Shown piece by piece: positions 1 to 8,499 of a DNA stretch of 58,024 nt; position 1 is the stretch's first letter; the number at the start of each line of letters is the position of its first letter. Under the pieces are notes generated by a model. The model saw only the letters and a list, made by a program, of their open reading frames with translations, did not search any database and was not told the origin of the DNA. A program made the position numbers and the translations under genes. Source of the stretch: Allobacillus saliphilus (GTDB lineage: Bacteria; Bacillota; Bacilli; Bacillales; Alkalibacillaceae). The stretch is from NCBI RefSeq assembly GCF_018138385.1, contig NZ_JAGSIE010000026.1:1-58024 (forward strand). The letters run 5' to 3'.

Positions 1-73
1 TGAACCGCCGTATACGGAACCGTACGTACGGTGGTGTGAGAGGTCGGAGGTTAACTACCTCCTCCTACTCGAT
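1..73 (+). mobile_element. Group II intron, 3' end only (domains V and VI)
   Basis: The first 73 bases look like the last two domains of a bacterial group II intron. A 9-bp stem (ACCGCCGTA at 4-12 with TACGGTGGT at 27-35) carries an inner TACG/CGTA hairpin and a two-base bulge, the layout of catalytic domain V. It is followed by GTGTGAGAGG and a second hairpin (GGAGGTTAACTACCTCC at 47-63), as in domain VI, and by the usual ACTCGAT ending. The rest of the intron and any reverse transcriptase gene lie outside the window. The exact 3' splice point is inferred. Confidence 0.8.
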
Positions 74-108
74 TTTGTACATACTCCTTTAACAATGAGG
101 TGAATTGA

Positions 109-873
109 GTGATTGTAACGAAAAATGATCAATCTTTTCGGATGTTTACACAGCATGATCATGCAAAGGTAAGTGGAGAAATTGCGAAACATTGGCCGAG
201 TGAATTGTTTTTATCAGAGCAATTGCGTGAAGAAGTGGAGTTTGCCATTACGCAACATGATCGAGCTTGGATTCCGTTGGATGATCAACCAACGTGGAAC
301 GAAGAAAAACACGAACCGCACTCTTTTATGAATTATCCGATAGAACCAAAGATCGAACATTACCAAAAGGGTGTAGATGAAGTGCGAAGCGAGTCGAAAT
401 ATGCGGGTTTACTTTGCAGTCATCACTATTTGTCGTTTTTTGATCATTCAGCTGAAGATCCAGTAATTCAGCAGTATATTTCCCGGGAAATGAAAAAGAA
501 TGATCAAATTAAAGAGGAACTCGGTGACCAGTTTAACGAGAAGGCATTTGATTTTCACTTTCATTTATTGCAGTTTTGTGACGATTTATCGTTATATTTT
601 TGCCTGAATGAACCGGGAATCGACAAAGAAAATGAGACGAAAATGTTTAAACATGGTTTTCGTCAACAGTTTAAAGGTGTCGAGGAGAAAATCATAGCTT
701 ATTGGGAAGAACCTAATCGAATTTTATTGAACAACGGACCATTTAAAGAAACATTTTCATTAGAGGTTCCTTATAAGGAAATCTCAAAAGCTGAGATTAA
801 TCAAAATGGATTGAAACAAGCGTATGAATTGGCAGAGACAAAGGTTAGGGAAGCGAAAATTGAATCTGATTGA
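109..873 (+). CDS. DUF3891 family protein, function unknown
   Basis: This 254-residue soluble protein has no signal peptide or membrane segment. The N-terminus (FTQHDHAKVSGEIAKHW, residues about 13-29) is the hallmark of the DUF3891 family, whose members begin with a similar QHDHA..SG..A..W motif. More histidines and acidic residues follow (CSHHYLSFFDH, FDFHFHLLQFCDDLS), suggesting a metal site, possibly an HD-like helical fold; that is inference. The GTG start is chosen because GAGGTG lies seven bases upstream. It begins 35 bp after the intron end and stops before a bidirectional terminator shared with yaaH. It is not part of the B. subtilis gene order here. The family is recognised with fair confidence, the biochemical role is not known. 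Confidence 0.75.
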   Translation: MIVTKNDQSFRMFTQHDHAKVSGEIAKHWPSELFLSEQLREEVEFAITQHDRAWIPLDDQPTWNEEKHEPHSFMNYPIEPKIEHYQKGVDEVRSESKYAGLLCSHHYLSFFDHSAEDPVIQQYISREMKKNDQIKEELGDQFNEKAFDFHFHLLQFCDDLSLYFCLNEPGIDKENETKMFKHGFRQQFKGVEEKIIAYWEEPNRILLNNGPFKETFSLEVPYKEISKAEINQNGLKQAYELAETKVREAKIESD

Positions 874-896
874 TGAAAATTTTGATATGTAAGCAT

Positions 897-935
897 TAAA
901 AACACCCAGACTTTCATTCCGTCTGGATGTTTTGA
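897..935. terminator. Bidirectional intrinsic terminator between DUF3891 gene and yaaH
   Basis: The arms AACACCCAGAC (901-911) and GTCTGGATGTT (921-931) form an 11-base stem with one mismatch. A-rich sequence on one side and TTTT on the other allow termination of the two convergent genes. Confidence 0.75.
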
Positions 936-942
936 CTGTTTA

Positions 943-2226
943 TTAAACATTTTTAACGATCGCAAACTGATCTTGAAGCAACAGCCAATTTTGCGGGAAA
1001 GCCAAGCCTAGCTTCCAATAACTAATGCCACGGAGGTTCAGCTCTCTGATTAAGTCAAATTTAGCTTGAATCGAGCGTGCATCTTCAAACCAAACTTCGT
1101 GTTGATTTCCTTCTGCGTCCCAATACGTAAAGAAAGGTGCCTGAGGTTCCTCATCGTATTGAATGGCTTGATTCATAGAACGTGCGAGTTGGATTGCCTG
1201 GTTTGGACTAAGTGCCCGAGCATATTCCCCGCCAGGTTCATAAGGAAGCGTCCAATCATAACCATAGAGATTTTGTCCGAGCAAAATTTTCTCAGCAGGC
1301 ATTTCAGTAAGTGCATATTCAACGACTGCACGAACCGGACCGATTGGACTGACAGCCATTGGTGGGCCCCCACTATATCCCCATTCGTAAGTCATTAGTA
1401 CAACCATATCGGCGATCTCGCCATGAGCTTTGTAATCGTGCGCCGCATACCATTGTCCAGGCTGGTCCGCTCTGTTTTTCGGTGCTAATGCTGTAGATAA
1501 TAATAAATCATTGGCTTGTAATCGTTGTTTCGCTCGCCGCAAAAAATCATTATAGCTTTCCTTTAGCTCTGCAGGCAGGAATTCGAAGTCAAAATGAACG
1601 TCACGATAATTCATTGCTGTCGCTGTTTGGATGATTTCATCCAAAAGCGTTGTTTGCACCGTATTATCGGTTAAAATGAGACGGCCAAGCTCCTCACTGA
1701 AAGCCCCTTCTTCTAGGTTCGTTATAACCATCATTAAAGCCGCTCCGTTTGCTTCAGCAATTGCAGGAAAATCATCAAGTGGTGGAGGATTTAATGTACC
1801 ATCTCGGTTCACCCGATACGTAAATGGTGCCAGATAAGTTAAGTACGGAGATTTTGAGCGTGCAGATTGTTGCAACCTTTCACTGACGACTCCTCCAGAA
1901 GGCTCGATGTACGCATTGGAAACAATCGGTCGCTCAGCAGGTTTCGGAACTGCCAGCACCTGCCCGATTAAAAGAGGTGCTTCTAAACTCAAATCATTAT
2001 AGGCTGCAAGTGTTTGATAGGTTGTATTCAGTTTTTGTGCAATCAAATATAAGCTTTCACCTGGCTGGACGGTATAAGAATCAATCGGAATCACTAATGC
2101 TTGCCCAACCACTAAGTCTTCTGGTTGATCCAATTCATTTGCTTGGACAATCAAATCAACAGCAGTTTGATAACGTTGAGAAAGTAAATAGACGGAGTCT
2201 CCTCGAGAAACGGTATGAATGATCAA
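943..2226 (-). CDS. yaaH: Spore germination N-acetylglucosaminidase, LysM-LysM-GH18 (YaaH/SleL type)
   Basis: This 427-residue protein has two N-terminal LysM peptidoglycan-binding repeats (residues about 2-47 and 50-94) followed by a GH18 hydrolase domain. The GH18 active-site motif DxxxDxE is present as D209-VHF-D213-F-E215, with E215 the predicted catalytic acid. YaaH/SleL proteins are spore-associated and cleave cortex fragments during germination. No signal peptide is seen, as expected for a protein made in the mother cell and targeted by its LysM domains. The only in-frame start that fits is TTG, ten bases after AAAGGAG. As in B. subtilis it lies beside tadA, divergently transcribed. 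I am confident of the family; the exact bond cut is inferred from SleL. Confidence 0.92.
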   Translation of the reverse strand: MIIHTVSRGDSVYLLSQRYQTAVDLIVQANELDQPEDLVVGQALVIPIDSYTVQPGESLYLIAQKLNTTYQTLAAYNDLSLEAPLLIGQVLAVPKPAERPIVSNAYIEPSGGVVSERLQQSARSKSPYLTYLAPFTYRVNRDGTLNPPPLDDFPAIAEANGAALMMVITNLEEGAFSEELGRLILTDNTVQTTLLDEIIQTATAMNYRDVHFDFEFLPAELKESYNDFLRRAKQRLQANDLLLSTALAPKNRADQPGQWYAAHDYKAHGEIADMVVLMTYEWGYSGGPPMAVSPIGPVRAVVEYALTEMPAEKILLGQNLYGYDWTLPYEPGGEYARALSPNQAIQLARSMNQAIQYDEEPQAPFFTYWDAEGNQHEVWFEDARSIQAKFDLIRELNLRGISYWKLGLAFPQNWLLLQDQFAIVKNV

Positions 2227-2319
2227 TCACGTACACTCCTTTTTGCACAGTATATGTTATATTTATGTGTACGAATAGAAGTTATGACTTGGAGATTCAG
2301 CCATAAAAAAGCTAAATAA

Positions 2320-2805
<486 letters not shown>

Positions 2806-2815
2806 GTTTTACCGA

Positions 2816-2844
2816 TTGCATTTTTCCTCAAATCGCTATATACT
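2816..2844 (+). promoter_or_regulatory. Sigma-A promoter for SRP RNA
   Basis: TTGCAT (2816-2821), a 17-bp spacer and TATACT (2839-2844) lie about 37 bp upstream of the predicted mature SRP RNA 5' end. A small hairpin (TGCACT...AGTGCA, 2851-2871) falls in the leader that would be trimmed. Confidence 0.7.
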
Positions 2845-2880
2845 AGGTAGTGCACTTCAATTAGGAGTGCATATTCAATA

Positions 2881-3153
2881 CTTGCCGTGCTAGGTGGGGA
2901 GGTAGCGGTGCCCTGTAACCCACAATCCGCTATAGTGGGGCTGAACTCCCGTTCGAGGCCAGGTCATTGTATGGCCTGCCGCAAGGGCGCAGTGTTGACG
3001 CTTGGGTCCTGCGCAATAGAAACTCGCGAACCCTGTCAGGTCCGGAAGGAAGCAGCAGTAAGCGAACCCTTCTATGTGACGCAGGATCGCCTGGGCCGAG
3101 CTGCAAACTTGCGTAACGCATATGATGGCCTGGTCGACAACGGGTGCACGGTG
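2881..3153 (+). ncRNA. ffs: Signal recognition particle RNA, large Bacillus type (scRNA)
   Basis: This is the RNA core of the signal recognition particle, which binds Ffh (and HBsu in Bacillus) to target nascent membrane proteins. The region is strongly GC-rich and closely resembles the roughly 270-nt B. subtilis scRNA. The ends pair (TTGCCGTGC near 2882 with GTGCACGGT near 3144). The conserved SRP helix 8 core is visible as GTCAGGTCCGGAAGGAAGCAGC at 3036-3057, with the GGAA tetraloop. An Alu domain with GGTAGCGGTGCCCTGTAACC is present near the 5' end. It lies between tadA and dnaX, the conserved scr locus, and an intrinsic terminator follows. Exact ends are estimated by comparison. Confidence 0.95.
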
Positions 3154-3170
3154 TTACATACAAAAATCAA

Positions 3171-3198
3171 GGCTTACCTTAATCGGTAAGCTTTTTTT
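3171..3198 (+). terminator. Terminator after SRP RNA
   Basis: GGCTTACC (3171-3178) pairs with GGTAAGCT (3185-3192) and is followed by a run of seven T. Confidence 0.8.
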
Positions 3199-3213
3199 AT
3201 AGGGTGAGTGTCA

Positions 3214-3990
3214 ATGAGAGTAGGTTTAATTGGTGCAGGAACCATTGGTACGTATTTACTTGATGAGCTTTCCAGAAAAAAGGATCAAGATATACGAATT
3301 ACTAGTGTGTTCGTCCGTAACTTAGAAAAATATCAATATCTAGAGGAACGGTATGATGTGGAATTATACACATCTGTCGATGAATTTTTAGATTCATCAA
3401 TCGACGTCGTTGTGGAAGCTGCAAATGTTCAAGCGGCTAAAGAAGTGCTACCAGACGTTGTGAGCGAGAAAGAAACCGTATTAATCAGCATTGGTGCGTT
3501 AGCGGAAGAGACCTTCTTAAATGAAATAACAGAGATTATCAAAGCAAAGAATCATCGAATTCACTTACCTTCAGGAGCTATCGGTGGTTTAGACCTCATT
3601 GAAAACGTTACTGAAGCGGGAGTCATCGAAACTGTATCTCTAGTGACAAGAAAACCAGCCCATACGCTGTTGAGCGAACCGACCGATGAAACAAAGGTTG
3701 TTTTTGAAGGGAATGCAGCGGAAGCAATTAAACAATTTCCTAAAAACATCAATGTATCGATTGCATTAGCACTAGCTGGAGTTGGCTTGCGACAAACGAA
3801 AGTAACTCTTTTGGCGGATCCGAATTTGGATAAAAATATACATTCTATCCAAGTGAGCGGTGATTTTGGTACAGCTTCGTTTGAGATAAAAAACAATCCA
3901 TTTCCATCAAACAAAAATACAAGTTACCTTGCTGCTGTAAGTGTCCTTGGTACATTAAAGAAAATGACCAAAAAGATCAATATCGGTTAA
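3214..3990 (+). CDS. nadX: L-aspartate dehydrogenase (NadX family)
   Basis: The 258-residue product matches the aspartate dehydrogenase family, which makes iminoaspartate from L-aspartate for NAD synthesis and can replace NadB. An N-terminal Rossmann motif GLIGAGTIGTYL (residues about 4-15) binds the dinucleotide. EAANVQAAKEVLP and LPSGAIGGLDLI are typical of the central region. The C-terminal half has the family sequence NVSIALALAGVG and ends with the expected SYLAAVSVLGTL segment. ATG 3214 is preferred over the in-frame GTG at 3208 because AGGGTGA lies six bases before it. It occupies its own transcription unit between the SRP RNA terminator and its own terminator, a position where B. subtilis has nothing. 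Confidence 0.85.
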   Translation: MRVGLIGAGTIGTYLLDELSRKKDQDIRITSVFVRNLEKYQYLEERYDVELYTSVDEFLDSSIDVVVEAANVQAAKEVLPDVVSEKETVLISIGALAEETFLNEITEIIKAKNHRIHLPSGAIGGLDLIENVTEAGVIETVSLVTRKPAHTLLSEPTDETKVVFEGNAAEAIKQFPKNINVSIALALAGVGLRQTKVTLLADPNLDKNIHSIQVSGDFGTASFEIKNNPFPSNKNTSYLAAVSVLGTLKKMTKKINIG

Positions 3991-4045
3991 GCTTATAAAA
4001 TTATTTAATCAAAAACAGTTAATGAAAAATTTGTTCATAAAAAAG

Positions 4046-4084
4046 GAGCGTCCAGGCGGAATTAAAACCGGATGCTCTTTTTTT
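4046..4084 (+). terminator. Terminator after nadX
   Basis: GAGCGTCC (4046-4053) and GGATGCTC (4070-4077) pair with one G-T and are followed by a T-rich tract. Confidence 0.75.
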
Positions 4085-4198
4085 GGCTTATTTTTGGTGA
4101 AACTTCGTTCTATTCAAGAAATGAAACAATATTAAAATCCTGTCCGATTCGAGCAAAATCAGTTATAATAAAGAGAGAATTTTAAAGGAGAAAAACTC

Positions 4199-5896
4199 AT
4201 GGCATATCAAGCGCTCTATCGCGTATGGCGACCAACAGATTTCCGCGATGTCGTCGGACAAGAGCATATTACCCGCACCCTGCAAAATGCATTATTGCAG
4301 AATAAAGTTGCGCACGCCTATTTGTTTACTGGCCCTCGTGGAACCGGTAAAACAAGTGCTGCAAAAATTTTCTCGAAGGCCATCAACTGTGAACGTTCAC
4401 CAGTCGAGGAACCTTGTGGAGAATGTTCAGCTTGTCAAGGCATTCAAGATGGAACGGTTTCCGATATTATTGAGATTGATGCTGCATCGAATAATGGTGT
4501 GGATGATATCCGGGAAATCCGTGACAAAGTGAAGTATGCACCGACGTCTGTCAAATACAAAGTGTATATTATTGATGAAGTACATATGCTTTCACAAGGT
4601 GCGTTTAATGCGTTGTTAAAAACATTGGAAGAACCGCCGGAGCATGTCATATTCATTTTGGCGACAACGGAACCGCATAAGATTCCGCTTACGATTATCT
4701 CACGTTGTCAGCGATTTGATTTCAAGCGGATTTCACAGCAGGCCATAACTGACCGATTGAAGTATATTTTAGATGAAGAAGACGTTCAATATGAAGAGAA
4801 TGCGATGATTCATATCAGTTTGACTGCTGAAGGTGGTATGCGTGACGCGCTCAGTTTACTCGACCAAGCGATTGCCTACAGTGATGACTCGACGATTTCA
4901 ATGGATGATGTACTTGCTGTGACAGGGTCAATTGCCCAAGAGCATCTATTTACATTAACAAATGCATTATTAGAGCATAATGCAAAAGAGACCTTGCAAC
5001 TGTTAGATCATCAACTGCAATCCGGTAAAGATCCAGGTCGCTTTGTCTTTGACTTTATCCACTACCTTCGAGACGTACTGATGTATAAAAGCTCTCGGGG
5101 ACAAGCTGAAGTACTTGTACGAGCCATTCCAAACGATGAATTCAAAGAGCAGACGGAAAAAGTTTCTCGACATTGGCTCGAGACAGCAATTGGAATTTTA
5201 AATAAAACGCAGCAAGATATGCGCTGGACCAATAGCCCGCAAGTTTTGCTTGAAGTTGCACTATTGGACCTGCAAGAAATTGACCTTCATACGACGGAAG
5301 ATCGACCAGCGGCACCTGCAGAAGATACAGCTGTTCTACAAAGACAAGTTGCCCAGCTTGAAAAAGCATTGAATCAGTTGAAAGAACAAGGTGTTCAGGT
5401 GAAACAAGAGCCTTCGCCTGTGAAGGAAACCAAGCGGAGGACGAATCGAGGCTCTGGTTATAAAATTCCATATGAAAAAATCCGACGAACACTCACGGAA
5501 GCGACGAAGGAAGATATTCAAAATGTGAAACAAAATTGGGCGAACTTCATGGACCAGCTGAAGCGGAATAGTCCGCCAGCTCACGCGAAATTGGTCGATA
5601 GTAAGCCGCGAGCCGCTTCAGGTGACTCGTTGATTATTTCTTTCCGTTATGAAATCCATTGTTCATTAGTCATGGAAAATCAAACTATGATAGAATCACA
5701 ATTGAGTGAGTATACTGGAAAGCATTTAACGATTATTCCAGTACCAGAAACAGAATGGACAACAATTCGAGAAGACTTTTTAAACCAACAACAAACGGAT
5801 GAACCAGCAAAACAAGAAGAAACTGAAGAAGATCCTTTAGTCGCTGAAGCCCGAAAGCTTGTTGGAAACGAACTACTTGAAATAAAAGAATCTTAA
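4199..5896 (+). CDS. dnaX: DNA polymerase III tau (gamma/tau) subunit
   Basis: DnaX is the ATPase motor of the clamp loader and links polymerases at the replication fork. The 565-residue protein has the AAA+ Walker A motif GPRGTGKT at residues 45-52, a zinc module with C64, C73, C76 and C79, a Walker B/DEAH-like IIDEVHML near residue 126 and an SRC sensor motif (ISRCQRF). The C-terminal third is variable with a charged stretch and an acidic tail, as in tau. I see no clear slippery frameshift site for a separate gamma form. The start ATG follows AAAGGAG. It leads the conserved dnaX-ebfC-recR operon, 12 bp from ebfC. Confidence 0.97.
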   Translation: MAYQALYRVWRPTDFRDVVGQEHITRTLQNALLQNKVAHAYLFTGPRGTGKTSAAKIFSKAINCERSPVEEPCGECSACQGIQDGTVSDIIEIDAASNNGVDDIREIRDKVKYAPTSVKYKVYIIDEVHMLSQGAFNALLKTLEEPPEHVIFILATTEPHKIPLTIISRCQRFDFKRISQQAITDRLKYILDEEDVQYEENAMIHISLTAEGGMRDALSLLDQAIAYSDDSTISMDDVLAVTGSIAQEHLFTLTNALLEHNAKETLQLLDHQLQSGKDPGRFVFDFIHYLRDVLMYKSSRGQAEVLVRAIPNDEFKEQTEKVSRHWLETAIGILNKTQQDMRWTNSPQVLLEVALLDLQEIDLHTTEDRPAAPAEDTAVLQRQVAQLEKALNQLKEQGVQVKQEPSPVKETKRRTNRGSGYKIPYEKIRRTLTEATKEDIQNVKQNWANFMDQLKRNSPPAHAKLVDSKPRAASGDSLIISFRYEIHCSLVMENQTMIESQLSEYTGKHLTIIPVPETEWTTIREDFLNQQQTDEPAKQEETEEDPLVAEARKLVGNELLEIKES

Positions 5897-5908
5897 GGAG
5901 GCATTTAT

Positions 5909-6226
5909 ATGCGTGGTGGAGGAAACATGAATAATATGATGAAACAAATGCAAAAAATGCAAAAGAAAATGATGGCGGCTCAAGATGAGCTACATGAAAT
6001 GACATTTGAAGCAACAGCTGGTGGTGGCATGGTGAAAGTCATCGCCAACGGTAAAAAAGAAATTACAGATGTTGAAATTAATGAAGAAGTCGTTGATCCA
6101 GATGATGTAGAAATGCTACAAGACTTAATTCTTGCAGCAACGAACGACGTCATGAAGCAAGTGGAAGACACGACGAATGAAAAGATGGGTCAATTTACTA
6201 AAGGTATGAACATACCAGGCTTCTAG
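5909..6226 (+). CDS. ebfC: Nucleoid-associated protein EbfC/YaaK
   Basis: A small (105-residue) DNA-binding protein of the YbaB/EbfC family that forms a dimer and associates with the nucleoid. The Met- and Lys-rich N-terminus ([15 protein letters not shown]) and the central [18 protein letters not shown] segment are diagnostic. It lies between dnaX and recR, an arrangement preserved through most bacteria that has led to the suggestion of a role with RecR or replication restart. Its start follows AAGGAGGC. The annotation is routine. Confidence 0.95.
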   Translation: MRGGGNMNNMMKQMQKMQKKMMAAQDELHEMTFEATAGGGMVKVIANGKKEITDVEINEEVVDPDDVEMLQDLILAATNDVMKQVEDTTNEKMGQFTKGMNIPGF

Positions 6227-6238
6227 GAGGCACGCTTC

Positions 6239-6835
6239 ATGTATTATCCAGAACCGATATCAAAGCTCGTCGACAGTTTTACAAAACTGCCAGGCATTGG
6301 TCCGAAAACAGCCGTCCGCCTGGCTTTTTTCGTGTTAACGATGGAAGAAGATGATGTGTTGGAGTTTGGGAAAGCACTCGTCAATGCGAAACGTGAGTTA
6401 ACTCATTGTAGTAACTGTGGGCATATAACCGATAAGGACCCATGTAATATTTGCACGGATCCAAATCGAGATAACACGCTTATTTGTGTCGTTCAAGATC
6501 CAAAAGACGTGATCGCGATGGAAAAGATGAAAGACTTCCGAGGGAGATATCACGTATTGAACGGTGCGATTTCACCAATGGACGGAATTGGACCGGAAGA
6601 CATTAACGTCACATCGTTGATTGAACGCTTAAAAGATGAAGAAGTAGAAGAACTGATTTTAGCGACAAATCCGACAGTTGAAGGTGAAGCGACAGCGATG
6701 TATATTTCCCGGTTAGTGAGACCGTCTGGAATCCGTACAACCCGAATTGCCCATGGATTACCAGTCGGAGGAGACTTGGAATATGCGGACGAAGTAACAT
6801 TGTCCAAAGCTTTGGAAGGTCGACGGGATTTATAA
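6239..6835 (+). CDS. recR: Recombination mediator protein RecR
   Basis: RecR works with RecO to load RecA onto SSB-coated single-stranded DNA. The 198-residue product has the N-terminal helix-hairpin-helix ([15 protein letters not shown], about 16-30), a four-cysteine zinc finger at C57, C60, C69 and C72, and a Toprim domain ([15 protein letters not shown]). It starts 12 bp after ebfC with its own GGAGG site, and is followed by an intrinsic terminator. In B. subtilis yaaL and bofA follow directly; here a repeat array and a minus-strand lipoprotein gene intervene. Confidence 0.97.
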   Translation: MYYPEPISKLVDSFTKLPGIGPKTAVRLAFFVLTMEEDDVLEFGKALVNAKRELTHCSNCGHITDKDPCNICTDPNRDNTLICVVQDPKDVIAMEKMKDFRGRYHVLNGAISPMDGIGPEDINVTSLIERLKDEEVEELILATNPTVEGEATAMYISRLVRPSGIRTTRIAHGLPVGGDLEYADEVTLSKALEGRRDL

Positions 6836-6839
6836 AACA

Positions 6840-6879
6840 ATCCGCACTGTTCCTTTTTATGGGAGCGTGCGGATTTTTT
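6840..6879 (+). terminator. Terminator after recR
   Basis: ATCCGCAC (6840-6847) pairs perfectly with GTGCGGAT (6867-6874), followed by T6. The 52-bp tandem array starts about 25 bp downstream. Confidence 0.85.
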
Positions 6880-6902
6880 CATAGGTGGTCATTCTAGCTC
6901 GC

Positions 6903-7200
6903 GTGGCAAGAAAATAAGCTAGAAAGATCGAATAGAAAAGTTCTATACGCCCGATCGAGCAAGAAAACAAGCTGAAAGGTCGAATAGAAGTGCTCTATAC
7001 GCCCGAATGAGCAAGAAAACAAGCTGAAAGGTCGGATAGAAGTGCTCTATACGCCCGAATGAGCAAGGAAACAAGTTGAAAGGTCGAATAGAAGTGCTCT
7101 ATACGCCCGAGCGAGCAAGGAAACAAGCTGAAAGGTCGAATAGAAGTGCTCTATACGATCGAATGAACAAGAAAACATGGCAGAAAGTCTTATAGAAAAC
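6903..7200. repeat. Tandem array of 52-bp units, about 5.7 copies (array 1)
   Basis: Units begin with GCAAG at 6906, 6959, 7011, 7063 and 7115, with a degenerate last copy at 7167; the spacing is 52 bp (53 for the first). Each contains ATAGA-AGTGC-TCTAT (first copy ATAGA-AAAGT-TCTAT), a 5-bp stem with a 5-base loop. The array fills the space between the recR terminator and the stop codon of the convergent lipoprotein gene. Since 52 is not a multiple of three, the array is not a peptide repeat. I recognise no known element. Confidence 0.95.
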
Positions 7201-7208
7201 ACACTAGA

Positions 7209-7760
7209 CTATCCCTCATTTTTATTAACATACCGGTACCATTGGATGTCCTTGAATTCATGAACAGGAACGTACTCACTATTTAAAATCAGTAGATTAT
7301 AGCTAGCATCTTCCCCTGAAAGGTTTTTCATTAAGCTTGCTGACAATTTCTTGTTCCATTTGGTGTGGATGTTCGTTTGATAAGAGAGGTTTTTGTTGGC
7401 TGGAATAGGACCTTTTACAGGTTCTGATATGTAAATTCCCGTATATTCACGAAAAACCTCTGGATATTCAATAGCAAAGTAATAATCTTCATGCTGACGA
7501 AGTAAATCATAGAGGTTTTGAGAAAGTGTGAAATAAAGTTGGATGATCAGTTCCTTCTCTTGTACATCCATTTCTAGCTGATTGATTGTAAAGTTCGGAG
7601 GTATGAATTGTTCTTCTAAAGAAATGTTTTCTTCATTAGGCGTCTCTTCATTTTGCTTTTTCGGTACGTCTTCTGGCTGGCTAGACGTTTCTAGGTCTAC
7701 ACTTTGGTTACATGCAACTAAAAATATTAAACCGACTATTAAAAAGCATCTTTTCTTCAT
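7209..7760 (-). CDS. Putative lipoprotein, function unknown
   Basis: A 183-residue protein that I do not recognise. It starts with a short lipoprotein signal (MKKRCFLIVGLIFLVAC) whose lipobox LVAC places the lipidated cysteine at residue 17. A Ser/Glu/Pro-rich linker (about 19-52) precedes a compact domain of mixed hydrophobic and aromatic residues (LEMDVQEKELIIQLYF, DYYFAIEYP) without an obvious catalytic motif. It is likely anchored on the outer face of the membrane. A good Shine-Dalgarno (AAGGAGGAACAT on the minus strand) supports the start. It is convergent with recR and divergent from bofA, and takes the place held by yaaL in B. subtilis. It could be a sporulation or envelope protein; nothing in the sequence decides this. 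Confidence 0.75.
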   Translation of the reverse strand: MKKRCFLIVGLIFLVACNQSVDLETSSQPEDVPKKQNEETPNEENISLEEQFIPPNFTINQLEMDVQEKELIIQLYFTLSQNLYDLLRQHEDYYFAIEYPEVFREYTGIYISEPVKGPIPANKNLSYQTNIHTKWNKKLSASLMKNLSGEDASYNLLILNSEYVPVHEFKDIQWYRYVNKNEG

Positions 7761-7954
7761 ATGTTCCTCCTTATCATATTAGAATATAATGCTAGAAAGT
7801 TCACGTTAAACTTGTAAAAATTTTCTACATTTACTATATCACAATCAATATATTTAAAAAATTACCAAATTGAAAAATAGATAAACAATCTGTTCTACTT
7901 AAAATACACACAACATAAAATGACAATAGAGTAATTGCAGAAAGGGGATGTCAG

Positions 7955-8221
7955 ATGGATCCTATCGTTGTCATTTTAGCAATTGTTGCATTGATTGTGC
8001 TTGTTCTGTTTTTTGGTCCGCCGTTGAAGTTGATGCGTTTTGCTTCCAAAGGAGTCGTACGGCTGGTTATTGGTGCATTGTTTATTTTCTTTGCCAATGT
8101 ATTTGGGTCGATGTTCGGTCTTCATATACCCATTAATATTTTCACCTCATTGTTTGTTGGGTTTCTCGGTCTATTTGGTTTAGGAAGTTTAGCAGCCATT
8201 CACTTTTTGATTCTTCCTTAA
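7955..8221 (+). CDS. bofA: Pro-sigma-K processing inhibitor BofA
   Basis: BofA sits in the outer forespore membrane with SpoIVFA and holds the SpoIVFB protease inactive until the forespore signals, which controls pro-sigma-K activation. The 88-residue product is almost wholly hydrophobic, with about three membrane segments (residues about 4-22, 30-50 and 62-86). The family signature VRLVIGALFIFFANVFGS...PINIFTSLFVGFLGLFG is present in the second half. ATG 7955 follows AAAGGGGA. It lies downstream of recR as in other Bacillaceae. Confidence 0.92.
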   Translation: MDPIVVILAIVALIVLVLFFGPPLKLMRFASKGVVRLVIGALFIFFANVFGSMFGLHIPINIFTSLFVGFLGLFGLGSLAAIHFLILP

Positions 8222-8251
8222 CAATTTCTATTAAAAATTTCATAGATTTAT

Positions 8252-8281
8252 GTATAAATGCTTCTCGTCCTGGACAAGCTA
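8252..8281 (+). promoter_or_regulatory. Candidate forespore (sigma-F type) promoter of gin
   Basis: GTATA (8252-8256), a 15-bp spacer and GGACAAGCTA (8272-8281) resemble the sigma-F consensus with one mismatch at the conserved -10 positions. It ends 27 bp before the gin start codon. In B. subtilis gin (csfB) is under sigma-F. Confidence 0.45.
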
Positions 8282-8308
8282 GTAGATAAAGAGGAGGGGA
8301 AGTTATTT

Positions 8309-8488
8309 ATGAGAGAATCTATGAAAGTTTGCAAGGTTTGTGATCAGCCGAAGCATGAAGGATTACAGCTGTTATATGCGTTTATATGTACGGATTGTGA
8401 GAAGGAAATCATCAATACATCGCCAGAAGAAGAACGTTATGATTACTATGTTGAACGGTTAAAAGCATGCTCCTACCAAAAACAGTAG
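8309..8488 (+). CDS. gin: Sigma-G inhibitor Gin (CsfB)
   Basis: Gin is a small zinc-binding anti-sigma factor made early in the forespore to stop premature sigma-G activity (and later sigma-E). The 59-residue product carries two CxxC pairs (CKVCDQ near residue 7 and CTDCEK near residue 30) and the EEERYDYYVERLK helix typical of the family. The start is set by GAGGAGGGG nine bases before ATG 8309; the reading frame is open further upstream but without a ribosome site. The stop codon TAG (8486-8488) lies inside the right arm of the terminator hairpin. It lies upstream of yaaO, as in B. subtilis. Confidence 0.9.
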   Translation: MRESMKVCKVCDQPKHEGLQLLYAFICTDCEKEIINTSPEEERYDYYVERLKACSYQKQ

Positions 8489-8499
8489 GAGTTTTTTTC
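8470..8499 (+). terminator. Terminator overlapping the end of gin
   Basis: CTCCTAC (8470-8476) pairs with GTAGGAG (8485-8491), followed by T7. Both arms overlap the last codons and stop codon of gin. Confidence 0.85.

Noticed and set aside
1066-2222. Several plus- and minus-strand frames within yaaH
   Set aside because: Shadows of the GH18/LysM coding sequence; none has a ribosome site or a family match.
2887-3189. Open frame of 100 codons between tadA and nadX
   Set aside because: It coincides with the SRP RNA gene and its terminator.
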